24,691 nt of DNA. It comes from JBJXFK01 sp046155505 (GTDB lineage: Bacteria; Planctomycetota; Phycisphaerae; UBA1845; Fen-1342). Each line of letters starts with the position of its first letter. The stretch's first letter is position 1. The notes beneath the pieces were generated by a model. That model made no database searches. It saw only the letters and a program-made list of their open reading frames with translations, and was not told the origin of the DNA. The stretch covers positions 1-24,691 of the forward strand of contig JBJXFK010000110.1 of NCBI GenBank assembly GCA_046155505.1, in the 5' to 3' direction. A program made the translations under genes and the position numbers. Positions 1 to 10,000 of the stretch are shown in pieces.

Positions 1-1131
1 TGTACGATTCTGCAAGCCGAAGAGTCCCGCCGCGTGCTGCATGTGCTCGGCACGACCGGTATTGACTCAAACGTCCCGCTGCGCAAGATGCACTACCCCT
101 ACGGCTTTTCATGTAGCGGCTGGATCGCGGCCAACAAGCAGACGCTCGCCACCGAGGATTATCGCAGTTGCGAAGTGCGCCAAGGCCCGGTCTACACCGA
201 CATCACCGCGTCGGTCGATCGTTTTCAATATCTCGGCGCGCCGCTGCTTTCGAACGACGGCGAGATGCTGGGCGTGGTTCGGCTGCGCAACAAGATTCCG
301 CCGACCGGCTTTGCGTGGCCGACATGCCTGAACTATCTTGACCGCAAACGCGTAGAACGCGTGGCCAAGACGCTCGCGCCACTGATTTCGCTGATGATCA
401 AGGAACGCGAGCGCTCGGCCACGATGGAGCGCATCCGCCACGACATCGATATGCCCGCCACCGCGATCCGCGATAGCGCGGGCATCCTCGTGCGCGAGCC
501 GGACGCGGCGTTTCAAAACGACCTGACGCGCGTGCGGCAACGGCTCGAAGACATGGAGAGTTTCGCCGAGATTCTGCTGGTGAATTCCGAGCTCATGGGT
601 CTGGATCGCATCGCCGACGTGCCGTTTCGTCCAGAGAATGTGCTGCCGCTGGCGGGATTCGTGGCCAAGCTGTGCAAAATGCTGTCGCCTGCCGCGCGGC
701 GCAAGGGCTTGAGCGGAATCCTCTACAACCAGGGCAGCTTTTTCTCCATCCCGTCGCTATGGATGGACCCGCGGCTGTTTCAGATCGCGATGTACAACCT
801 GCTGCAAAACGCAATCAAGTACAGCAACCCCGGCACGGTCGTCACGGTCGAGGGCGACGCGCAGCGCAGCGACGTTGAGACGTGGTACAACATCCACGTC
901 AAGAACACCGGCATTGGCATCACCGATGACGAAGCCCCGTACATCTTCGACCGCGCGTATCGATCAAAGCGCGCCCGCAAACGCTCCGAAACCGGACTCG
1001 GCATCGGCCTCACCACTGCAAAGGAACTCATCGAACGCCACGGCGGGCGGCTGATATTGACCAAGCAGAACAACCCAACGATTTTCACGATCGCGTTGCC
1101 GGGATACCTCGCGACGCGCCGGCCGGAGTAG
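1..1131 (+). CDS. GAF-domain sensor histidine kinase, 5' end missing
   Basis: The reading frame is open from the first base of the window to a TAG at 1129-1131, giving 376 visible residues, so the true start lies to the left. Residues about 10-100 resemble a GAF sensory domain (core YLGAPLLSNDGEMLGVVRL). A HisKA-like helix follows with the probable phospho-acceptor His147 in RIRHDIDMPATAI. The ATPase part has an N box (NLLQNAIKYS, Asn270), a G1 box written NTGIGI (residues 302-307, Asn where many kinases have Asp, a common variant) and a G2 box TGLGIGLT. It should autophosphorylate on His147 and pass the phosphate to a response regulator, but no regulator gene is visible in the window. There is no membrane segment in the visible part, so a cytoplasmic kinase is possible, though the missing N-terminus could change that. 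A 104-base gap separates it from the next kinase gene on the same strand. Confidence 0.88.
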   Translation, partial: CTILQAEESRRVLHVLGTTGIDSNVPLRKMHYPYGFSCSGWIAANKQTLATEDYRSCEVRQGPVYTDITASVDRFQYLGAPLLSNDGEMLGVVRLRNKIPPTGFAWPTCLNYLDRKRVERVAKTLAPLISLMIKERERSATMERIRHDIDMPATAIRDSAGILVREPDAAFQNDLTRVRQRLEDMESFAEILLVNSELMGLDRIADVPFRPENVLPLAGFVAKLCKMLSPAARRKGLSGILYNQGSFFSIPSLWMDPRLFQIAMYNLLQNAIKYSNPGTVVTVEGDAQRSDVETWYNIHVKNTGIGITDDEAPYIFDRAYRSKRARKRSETGLGIGLTTAKELIERHGGRLILTKQNNPTIFTIALPGYLATRRPE

Positions 1132-1235
1132 GGCATCTGCTATTCGATAAGTAGGCTTGGTTGGCCAAAACCGAATTCAGCTTCTGAAACTCCACGGCTC
1201 CCGCTACGATTGCAGCGGCCCTTCGGATCGGTGCC

Positions 1236-3008
1236 ATGACTTCGGTTCCGGATGATCGCACTGCGACTACCCATCGGTCGGCGCAACCACGCGACGACCT
1301 CGCCGACGCTGTCGCCGAATTTGCCGACCTCCGAAGCCGCGATCGGCTGGCCGACGCCATGCTCTTTGCCGCCGCCCGGCCCGACGTGCCCGGTTTGCTT
1401 GCGGCGCTGCGCGAACGCGGAATGCTGGCGTCGCTGGACGAGACCAAACTCAGCGCCGGCGATCTGACCAGCACCGTCGCCGCCGAAAAACGCCCCCCCA
1501 CCGACACAACCGCGGGCGTGGCGTTCCCCGGATATGACCACCCCCTCGAACTCAGCCGCGGCGGACAGGGCGTTGTCTATCGCGCCATGCAGGTCGGCAC
1601 CCGCCGCGAAGTCGCGATCAAGGTGCTGCTGCACGGCGAACATGCGTCCGATTCAGTCCGTCGCCGCTTCGAACGCGAGATCGAGCTGGCCGCCGCGCTC
1701 CAGCATCCTTCGATCGTGACGATCTTTCATTCCGGCACGACGACATCCGCACTGCCGTTTTACGTCATGGACTTTGTCCGCGGCCTGCCGCTCAATCGCT
1801 TCACCAGGGACAAGGGCCTGCGCATCGACGGTACGGTCGAGTTGTTCATCAAGCTCTGCGAGGCGGTCGCGTACGCGCACCAGCGCGGCGTGATCCACCG
1901 CGACCTGAAGCCGTCCAACATCCTGGTCGACGAGCGCGGCGATGTGAAGATCCTCGACTTCGGTCTGGCGAAACGGGTCAATCGCGAGGACGAACTGACG
2001 CTGAGCGACGAGGTGATGGGCACGCTCGCATACATGTCGCCCGAGCAGACCCGCGGCAAACGCGACGAGATCGACACGCGCTCCGATATCTACGCCCTCG
2101 GCGTGATTCTCTTTGAGTTGGTGACGGGCGAGAAGCCCTATCCGGTCAGCGGGTCCATCCTCGAAATCCTGAGGAACATCAACGAAACACCGCCCGCCTC
2201 GCCATCGTCGCTGTGGACGCTCGGCACGGGCGCCCCGCCGATGAAATCGCGACGCCCCTGGCGCTCCAGAACGCCGATCGACCGCGACCTCGAGACCATT
2301 TTGCTGAAAACCCTCGATAAACAACCTGCGCGTCGCTATCAGTCGGCGGGAGAGCTTGCCGCGGATCTGCAGCGCTGGCTTCGCTCCGAGCCGATCGAGG
2401 CTCGACGCGACAGCAGCGTCTATTGGCTGCTCAAGATGGCCCGCAAGCATGTCGGCGTCAGCGTCACACTCGTCTCGCTCGTGATGCTGGTCGTCGCATT
2501 CTCGATCGTCGTAGCCTTCCTGCTTTTCGACGAGCGGCTCGCGCGTGTTCGGTCGGAGCATTCGGCTCGAAAGGCATCCGAACTCGCCGACGAGCGAAAT
2601 GAGACGATTCTCGCCGCAATTAATGTCCGCGCGCGGGATCGAGCACGGTACTTACTGGAAGCGGTGCGGCAGTCCGCGCTGCCGATCGCCGAATGGGTGG
2701 CCAACGAGAATCCGCCGATGCGCGCCTGCTATGACTATTTGACCGGAGTCGAACCCGACGCCGCCCGACTGCGCAGCGCGCTCGGTCCAGCCAACGAAGC
2801 CTTGGCGCGGCTCATGGAAGCCGAGCGCGCGGCGCTGCGCGGCGACGAGACCGCCGCGATCGCCGCGTATCGTTACACGGCCGAAACACCGAAGCCGCAC
2901 TGGGCCGAGGAAATCGCCCGGCAACGGCTGATGGATCGCGGGATCCATGATTTCACCAAGGAATCCGAATGGCCCGCACTACCAAACAAGGGAGGCGCGA
3001 CGCCATGA
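1236..3008 (+). CDS. PknB-type membrane serine/threonine protein kinase
   Basis: This 590-residue protein has a kinase domain at about residues 100-385 with all key elements: a glycine loop RGGQGVVY (108-115), the ATP lysine Lys129 in AIKV, the probable helix-C Glu148, catalytic HRDLKPSN (221-228, Asp223), DFG (241-243) and SPE (268-270). It should therefore be active and phosphorylate Ser/Thr on unknown partners. One strong membrane span follows (about 406-430). The outer C-terminal 160 residues are charged, helical and contain no PASTA or other sensor domain that I recognise. The first 95 residues are acidic and have no assignable fold. The start ATG has no strong ribosome site in front of it (only GGAT-like bases), so the start is less certain than the domain call. 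Its stop overlaps the start of the pseudopilin gene by four bases, which suggests translational coupling. Confidence 0.93.
   Translation: MTSVPDDRTATTHRSAQPRDDLADAVAEFADLRSRDRLADAMLFAAARPDVPGLLAALRERGMLASLDETKLSAGDLTSTVAAEKRPPTDTTAGVAFPGYDHPLELSRGGQGVVYRAMQVGTRREVAIKVLLHGEHASDSVRRRFEREIELAAALQHPSIVTIFHSGTTTSALPFYVMDFVRGLPLNRFTRDKGLRIDGTVELFIKLCEAVAYAHQRGVIHRDLKPSNILVDERGDVKILDFGLAKRVNREDELTLSDEVMGTLAYMSPEQTRGKRDEIDTRSDIYALGVILFELVTGEKPYPVSGSILEILRNINETPPASPSSLWTLGTGAPPMKSRRPWRSRTPIDRDLETILLKTLDKQPARRYQSAGELAADLQRWLRSEPIEARRDSSVYWLLKMARKHVGVSVTLVSLVMLVVAFSIVVAFLLFDERLARVRSEHSARKASELADERNETILAAINVRARDRARYLLEAVRQSALPIAEWVANENPPMRACYDYLTGVEPDAARLRSALGPANEALARLMEAERAALRGDETAAIAAYRYTAETPKPHWAEEIARQRLMDRGIHDFTKESEWPALPNKGGATP
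2989..2995 (+). promoter_or_regulatory. Ribosome binding site (AGGGAGG) that sets the pseudopilin start
   Basis: AGGGAGG lies nine bases before the ATG at 3005. It lies downstream of the in-frame ATG at 2969, so it can only serve the later start. It sits inside the last codons of the kinase gene. Confidence 0.75.
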
Positions 3009-3856
3009 GCACAGCCTGGGCACCTGCGCGGCGGTCGGCGTTTACGCTGATCGAGTTGCTCGTGGTGGTTTCGATCATCACGCTGCTGCTGGCGATTCTT
3101 TTGCCGAGCCTGCGCGCCGCGCGCGAGGCCGCAAAGCGGACACTTTGCCAGACGAACCTGAAGCAGATCGCTAGCGCGTGGCACTTGTATCTCGATGACG
3201 CCGCTCAACGCGACCGATTTCTGCGCGGTGCGAACGCCGATTGGGTGTACGGCGGGCAACAGGGCGCGGCCGGACCCGCGTTTGGCGCGAATCCGAACTT
3301 CCCGCTCGCCCGGGTTCTGAATCGATATCTCGGACTCGAGCCGATCAGCGGTCGATTCGCCCTGCCCGGCATCGGCCAGAATCGCACCCCAGATCGCGCG
3401 GCGGAAATCTTCCGCTGCCCGAGCGACGAAGGAATTGAAGCCGAGCCGACCGTGCTGTTCGAATCCTACGGCAACAGCTATCGCCTAAATCAGTTTATTT
3501 GCTTCGACAGCCTCTCGTGGGTCTCGAGCCATCCCTACGCGGCGATTATCAACTCCATGAACACGCGCGGCCGCGACCTGATTCGATCGAAGGTCAATTT
3601 TGACCCCGCGCGCCTGATCCATCTCGGCGACGGCGGCTGGCCAGATACCTGGAATCCGCTCAGAACCTGGGACCAGGCCGCAATATCGTTCTGGCACCGC
3701 CAGCGTGCGATGCACAATCTGGCGTTCCTCGACGGACATGTTGAGTACCTACGGCTGAAGAAGGGGCTGCTGGTCGACTCGGACTACTCGGTCATCCCGT
3801 TCCGCGACGTGGCGGACCGACTGCTTGAACTACCGCAAGTCGAAGTGCCGCCGTAG
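3005..3856 (+). CDS. Prepilin-type (type II pseudopilin-like) protein with C-terminal DGHV motif
   Basis: The product has 283 residues from the ATG at 3005. That start is preferred over 2969 because it has a strong ribosome site, an ATGA overlap with the kinase stop, and leaves a normal short basic leader. The N-terminus is a class III prepilin signal: basic leader APARRSA, then FTLIELLVVVSIITLLLAIL, with cleavage expected before Phe. Ala replaces the usual Gly at the -1 position, as is frequent in planctomycetal members. The C-terminal part carries the planctomycetal prepilin processing-associated motif His...AFLDGHVEYL; here the spacing from the first His to Asp-Gly is eleven residues instead of the nine in the family name. 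Such proteins are very numerous in Planctomycetota and are thought to be subunits of type II secretion or pilus-like fibres in the envelope. The coupling to a kinase gene is the unusual point. Confidence 0.9.
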   Translation: MSTAWAPARRSAFTLIELLVVVSIITLLLAILLPSLRAAREAAKRTLCQTNLKQIASAWHLYLDDAAQRDRFLRGANADWVYGGQQGAAGPAFGANPNFPLARVLNRYLGLEPISGRFALPGIGQNRTPDRAAEIFRCPSDEGIEAEPTVLFESYGNSYRLNQFICFDSLSWVSSHPYAAIINSMNTRGRDLIRSKVNFDPARLIHLGDGGWPDTWNPLRTWDQAAISFWHRQRAMHNLAFLDGHVEYLRLKKGLLVDSDYSVIPFRDVADRLLELPQVEVPP

Positions 3857-4078
3857 CCCAGCTGGCGAACCTGCGGCGCGGCTGGCCTGGGTTCGGCTTA
3901 TAACGCCCACAAATTCGTTTTTCGCTCGCGGAATCGGAGGCGTTTGATACAGTACGTATTCAGTTCCTTGCAAAGCACAGAAGCACGCAATTGCGGTTTG
4001 TCCCCGAAATCACGTCCAGTCGGGGCGGCACTGACGGTATTCACCATTTGGTGCGTCGCGCACTGCGCGCGGTCGCGT

Positions 4079-4082
4079 GGAG
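4079..4082 (+). promoter_or_regulatory. Ribosome binding site (GGAG) for the giant secreted protein
   Basis: GGAG is seven bases before the ATG at 4090. It supports that start over the in-frame TTG at 3991, which would put 33 charged residues in front of the signal peptide. Confidence 0.55.
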
Positions 4083-4089
4083 TGTCGAA

Positions 4090-7000
4090 ATGATCAAACT
4101 TCGCGGCTACCCGATTGTGGTCTCCGTTTGGTGCGTGCTACTCGCAGCCGCATCGGATGCAGCAATTCTGCGCGTTCGCGCCGGCGCGAGCGGCAACGGC
4201 GACGGCTCGACTTGGAATGACGCGTTCCCGCATCTCTCCACCGCGCTCGCCGCGGCCCAAACCGGCGACGAAATCTGGGTGGCTGCCGGTACGTATCGGC
4301 CCGACGAGTCCGCCGCGAACCCGAACGGAACCGGCGATCGGACGCTCAGTTTCATCCTGCGCAGCGGGGTGGCGGTGTACGGCGGATTCGCCGGAAACGA
4401 GATCGCGCTCGCCGAGCGTGATTTTGGGGCGAATCTCACCATCCTGAGCGGTGACCTCGATCCCGTGGGCGGGCTGGATGGTCCGAACTTCACCAATTAC
4501 GGTGATAACAGCGATCACGTCCTTACCGCACACGGCGTCGCCACCTCCGCTGTTCTCGACGGCATGACCGTGCGCGGCGGTGATGCTCCCGCATTCGGCA
4601 CGAATGGCTTCGGCGGTGGACTGTTCGCAATCGGCGGCAGCCCGACGCTTCGCAACTGCATTTTCGCCGCAAATCGCGCCGCCTCGGGCGGCGGGATCGA
4701 ACTGCAAGGCTTCTGCGCGGCCACGCTGCAGCGAGTCACGCTCGCAGACAATGCGGCCACATCGGCGCACGCCGGGCTCAGCGTTGAGGGCAACAGCGGC
4801 GGCCCCTACGCCAGTGTCTTAATTGAAAATTGCACATTCGTGCGCAACCTTGCCCCACTCTCGGGCGCAGGTGCCGGCGGCGGATTGTCGAGTGGTGCCG
4901 CAAACACAACGGTTCGCGACTGCATTTTCGACGCGAACGTCGCGGCCCGCGGCGCGGGAATTATCACGGGCGGCGAAGGCACGCTGAATATTTCGGGCTG
5001 CCTGTTTCTCCGCAATTTTGCCGGCGGTCCGGCGACGTTTTGCTCGGGGGGCGGAATCCGCATCGCCGGGAATCTCGATCAGGTTACGATTCAGGGCTGT
5101 TCGTTCTACGGCAACCGTGCGACGAATGCAGCCGCGGATGGCGAGGGGGGCGGCATTTACGTCTCGGTTGCCGCCGATGCAACGCTCATTTCCAGCTGCA
5201 CGTTTGTTGGCAACACGGCCAATCGCGGGGGCGGCGTGCGTACGTCGAACCCGTCAACGGCGATCAGCAACTGCACGCTGATCTCCAACGTCGCATTACA
5301 GAGCGGGGGCGGGGTGGGTTTCCTCGCGACGCCGACGAACGGGTCGCTCTGGAATTCCATCGTTTGGGCCAATATCGACGCGTTTGGCGGCGGCAGCGCG
5401 ACGGCCCAGATCGAGGTCGCCGGTCCGCCCGCCACAATCAGCTATTCAATCGTTCAGGGCGGTTTTGCGGGTACCGAGATCGACGACGCTGATCCCGCCC
5501 TGCGCGAAAACCCGAGTCCCGGCGCGGATGGCGTCTGGGACGGAAACGGCGACAGCTATGGCGACCTCCGCCCCTCCGCGTCATCCGCGGCGATCGACGC
5601 AGGAAACAACGCGTTTTTGGCGGCCGATCGAGCCGATCTCGACGGCGACGGCGATACGACCGAGCCGGCACCGTACGACATTGGCCGCCGAGCAAGATTG
5701 CGCGATTTCTGGTCGGTCGTCGACCAAGGCGTCGGCAGCGGGGCAATTGTGGACATCGGCGCTTATGAGCATGTCGGCGGAGAAATTCTAGTCAGCAACG
5801 ATCCGTCGTTGACGCCGTGGCCCCCGGAGGCCGAGACCGACAGCCTAGCCGCGGCGCTCAACTTCGCCGGCGAATATGCCGACGAGGTCAGCGAAATCTG
5901 GATCGCGGCAGGTGTTTATACACCGGATTTCTGGCCAGGCGTCGTCACGCCCGGCGATCGTGCGGCGACATTCGAGCTGCCGTCCGGCGTCGCGGTGTAT
6001 GGCGGGTTCGCCGGCGACGAAACCGACCTCGCGCAGCGCGACATCGCCGCGAACGTCAGCATTCTCAGCGGCGATCTCACAGGCGGCGATCAATACTACG
6101 ACCCCACCGACGGCACACCCTTCGTGGGCTACAACGAGAATTCGTATCACGTCGTCTCGGCGACGACCGGGCTCGCTGAACGCATCCTCGACGGAGTCAC
6201 CGTACGCGGCGGATACGCGCACAGCAGCGGCGCAATCCTCAACGGCGCCGGCGTGTATGCCACCAGCGGCGCGCTCACGATCCGCAATTGCACGTTCCGC
6301 GAGAATCGTTCGGCGCAGCCCGGCGGCGCGGTCTATCACAGCACTGCGACACAGGCCACGCTGCTCATCGACGGCTGCCTGTTTGAGCGCAATCAAGCCA
6401 ACGCCAACGGCGGTGCGGCGGTGTTCAGCAGCGGCAGTTCGGCGCTGGACGTGCGAAATGCGATTGTTCGCCGCAACACCAGCGCCGGTGCCATCAGCGC
6501 CGTCGCCACGCCCAACGCACGCGTCGCCGACTGCCTCTTTGAGCAGAATCTCGGATCAGCGCTCGTGCTCTGGCGGCGTCCGCGCGCGGTGATTCGCTGC
6601 GATTTCATCGCCAATCGCAGTCCGGGCAGCGGCGGCGCGGTCTTTCTCACGCATACTCCCGGCCCGACGGCGGATTTCGTCAGTTGCCGGTTCATAGGCA
6701 ACATGGCAACCGGCCCCGCCTCCGATCCGGACAGCGGCGGCGGCGCGATTTTCAGCAAGTCCACTTCCTCCCAGCCGGGGAGCATCCTGAGGGCCACGAA
6801 CTGCGTCTTCGTCGGCAATACCGCAGTTCGCGGCGGCGCGGTCATGCTCGCCAATCACGATCTGGGCGGCGGGTCTGCGTCGTTCATCAACTGCTCGTTC
6901 GCCGAGAATGTCGCGGCCACGGACGGCGGCGGGATTTGGGCTGGAACTACGCAGATTCCAGGCGGCACGAGCAGCTTCACCGTTCGCAATTCGATCTTCT

Positions 7001-10000
7001 GGAACAATCGCGACAGCGGCCCGCTCGACGAAACCGCGCAAATCTTCGTCGCGAGCGGCACGCCAACTGTTACCGACAGCCTGATTCGAGGAGGCTGGAC
7101 CAACCCCGACGGCAATCGCATCATCAGCTTTGATCCGCTCTTTACCCGTAGTCCTTCGCCAGGTGGCGACGGACTCTGGGACGGCGTAAATGACGACTAC
7201 GGCGACCTGCGGCTCTATCGCGGCTCGCCCGCGATCGACTTGGCAAACCTCAGCTTTGTGCCAACCGACATCACCGATCTTGACGACGATCTTGACGTAC
7301 TGGAATTGACGCCGCTGGATATCGATGGCAACGCCCGCTTTCTGCAGGATGGATGCCTCGCCGACCGCTCGGCCAGCCCGCCTGATTTTGCGGCCGATCT
7401 TGGCGCGTATGAACGCGTCGCCTCTCCGGGACCGGCGCAGGCCGTCGTATACGTGGACGGTGCCGCGACGGGAGCGGACAACGGCACAAATTGGGATGAC
7501 GCCTACACAGACCTCGCCGACGCACTCTGCCGCGCCGCAAACGGCGTCGGCGTGCAGGAACTCTGGGTTGCCGCGGGAACGTATCAACCAACGTCGCGCG
7601 GCGAGCGGATCGATTCGTTCATCCTGCCGCCCGGCCTCGCGATCTATGGCGGGTTCGCCGGCGACGAGCTGCTGCGCGACGAGCGCGATCCGGCCGCGAA
7701 TCTCACAATCCTCACCGGCGATCGCGCGGGGGACGACTCCGCCATTCCTTTCGACCCGCTGACCACACCACCCGCGACCTGGAACGAGAACGCCGCCCAC
7801 GTCGTTCGTTGCGTGCGCGGCACCGGCTGGACACTCGATGGATTTACCATCACGCGCGGCTTTGCAAACCTGACCGACGGCGGCGCAGAGGACGCAAAGG
7901 GTGGCGGACTCTGGCTGATCGGCAGCGACGGCACCATTCGAAACTGCCGCGTATTCGAGAACGCCACCAACGCCTCCGGCGGCGGCGCACATGTGGGCCG
8001 ATACACCCCGGGGTTGGCATCCGACGTGGCCTTCGAAAGCTGCGTCTTCGAGCGAAATCGCGCCGCGCAATACGGCGGTGGAATGCGCTATGGCGACGGC
8101 ATTGGCACGCTCAATGATTGCCTTTTCACCACGAATATCGCCGGACTCGGCGGCGGCGGCGCATTGCTAGACGGCGACGGAAAACGCACCATCCGACGCA
8201 CTCATTTTCTGCTCAATCAGGCCCAATCGTCGGCTGGCGGTGCGGACTCCGGCGGTGCCAACGACTTCATCGATTGCACGTTCGAACGCAATAGCCTGCG
8301 ATCGGCCGGCTCAGGCGGCGGACTCTACGCCTCCGAACGCGTCCTCAACGTCGTCGGGTGCAGATTCGTCGGAAACAGCGCCGGCGGCGGATTCGGCGGC
8401 GCGCTGCGCGTTCCCAATGGCAACGTCCGCGTCGCCACGTTCACGGCGGCCAATTGCCTATTCATCGGAAACACCGCGGGCAGCGGCGGCGCGATCACCG
8501 TGCCAACGCTGGGCGTCGCCGGCTCGACGGCCTCGATCGTCAACTGTACGTTTTCCGAAAACGTCGCGATCTCCAGCGGCGGCGGGATTATCTGCGGCGC
8601 GCAAGGCAACAACGCGGCGTTCAATCCATCGATCACCAATTGCGTGTTCTGGAACAATCGCGATGCCGGCGGAACCGACGAATCGGCGCAGATTCACGTC
8701 ACGACGGGCGCGCCGATCGTCAATTACTCGCTAGTCCAGGGCGATTGGAGCGGCGCAGGCGATGTCGGAATCGTCGCCGGAAATCCGCGCGTTCTGCGCG
8801 CGCCCTCGCCGGGCATCGACGGTTTCTGGAACGGCGTCAACGACGACTACGGCGATCTGCGCCTGGGCTACGGCTCGCCCGCGATCGACAGCGGCGATTC
8901 GACCGCACTGCCGATCGATTCGGCGGATATCGACGCCGATGGCAACACCACTGAATTGCTCCCGATCGATGCCGCCGGCCTGCCGCGCCAAGTGGACGAG
9001 CCCTGCGCCACAAACTCCGGCGTCGGTTCCCCACCGACCGACATGGGCGCGCACGAACGCGCTTTCACAGCTCCGACCCAAACGGTTCTGTACGTCAATT
9101 CAACCGCCGACGGCGCTACCGACGGAACAACCTGGGCTGATGCGTTTGTCGATCTGCAATCCGCACTCTGCGCCGCCCGCAATAGCGCCGGCATCGTCCG
9201 CGAAATCTGGGTCGCCGCAGGAACCTACAAGCCCGAGATCGCCGGCGGCTCGCGTGCGTCGTCATTCGGACTGCTGAGCGGCGTCGCGCTCTACGGCGGC
9301 TTCGCCGGCAACGAATTCACGCGCGCCCAGCGCGACGCGGCGATCAACGTGACAATCCTCTCCGGCGACCTGACCGGCAACGATCAGCCGGCGGACGAAC
9401 CCGGCAGCGCAAACTACACCGAAAACTCGCTGCACGTCGTCGACGCCAGCAGTACCGACGAAACCGCCATTCTCGACGGCTTCACGATTCGCGGCGGCTT
9501 CGCGAAACTGCCCGACACCGACAGCGGCGGCGGACTGTACGTCAACAACGGGTCCCCGACGATTGTCGCGTGCGCCTTCGAGTCAAATGCCGGCTCCAAC
9601 GGCGGTGCGGTCGGCGTGCGCGGCAACTCGAATCCCACGCTCACGGATTGCCGTTTCATCAAGAACCGCGCAAACGAGCCGACCGTCGGCGACGGCGGCG
9701 CGATCTACAGCTTCGCCGTCGGTACGATCGCGCTGCGCGACTGCGTGTTTGAGGAAAATCTGGCCGTCGACGGCGGCGGCGCGATATCGGTCGCGGTCGG
9801 CACCTCTGCGCTCGAAGCCGTACTGTCCCGATTCGAGCGCAACCGCGCCGCGCGCGGCGCGGCGGTCTTTCTCGGCAGCACAAACCCAATGGAACTTGTC
9901 AGTTGCCGCTTCATCGCCAACACCGCCGCCGCTCAGGGCGGCGGCCTCGCGCTACAAGGTGCCTCGCCCGCAATCGTGAACTGCATCTTCGTCGGCAACA

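Noticed and set aside
2969..3004. ATG 12 codons upstream for the pseudopilin
   Set aside because: The strong AGGGAGG site lies after it, and the ATGA overlap favours 3005.
3857..3891. CCCAG...CTGGG stem after the pseudopilin stop
   Set aside because: Only five pairs with a 25-base loop and no T-run, so it is not a supported terminator.
3944..3967. TTGATA as a -35 box for the giant gene
   Set aside because: No -10-like hexamer lies at 16-18 bases. The TACGTATT sequence is only three bases downstream.
3991..4089. TTG start 33 codons upstream for the giant protein
   Set aside because: It would put a charged stretch before the signal peptide. The ATG at 4090 has GGAG seven bases upstream and begins a normal signal peptide.
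6556..8070. 504-codon - strand frame opposite the giant gene
   Set aside because: It is antisense to the repeat modules, with low-complexity Ala/Arg/Gly composition and no recognisable motif.
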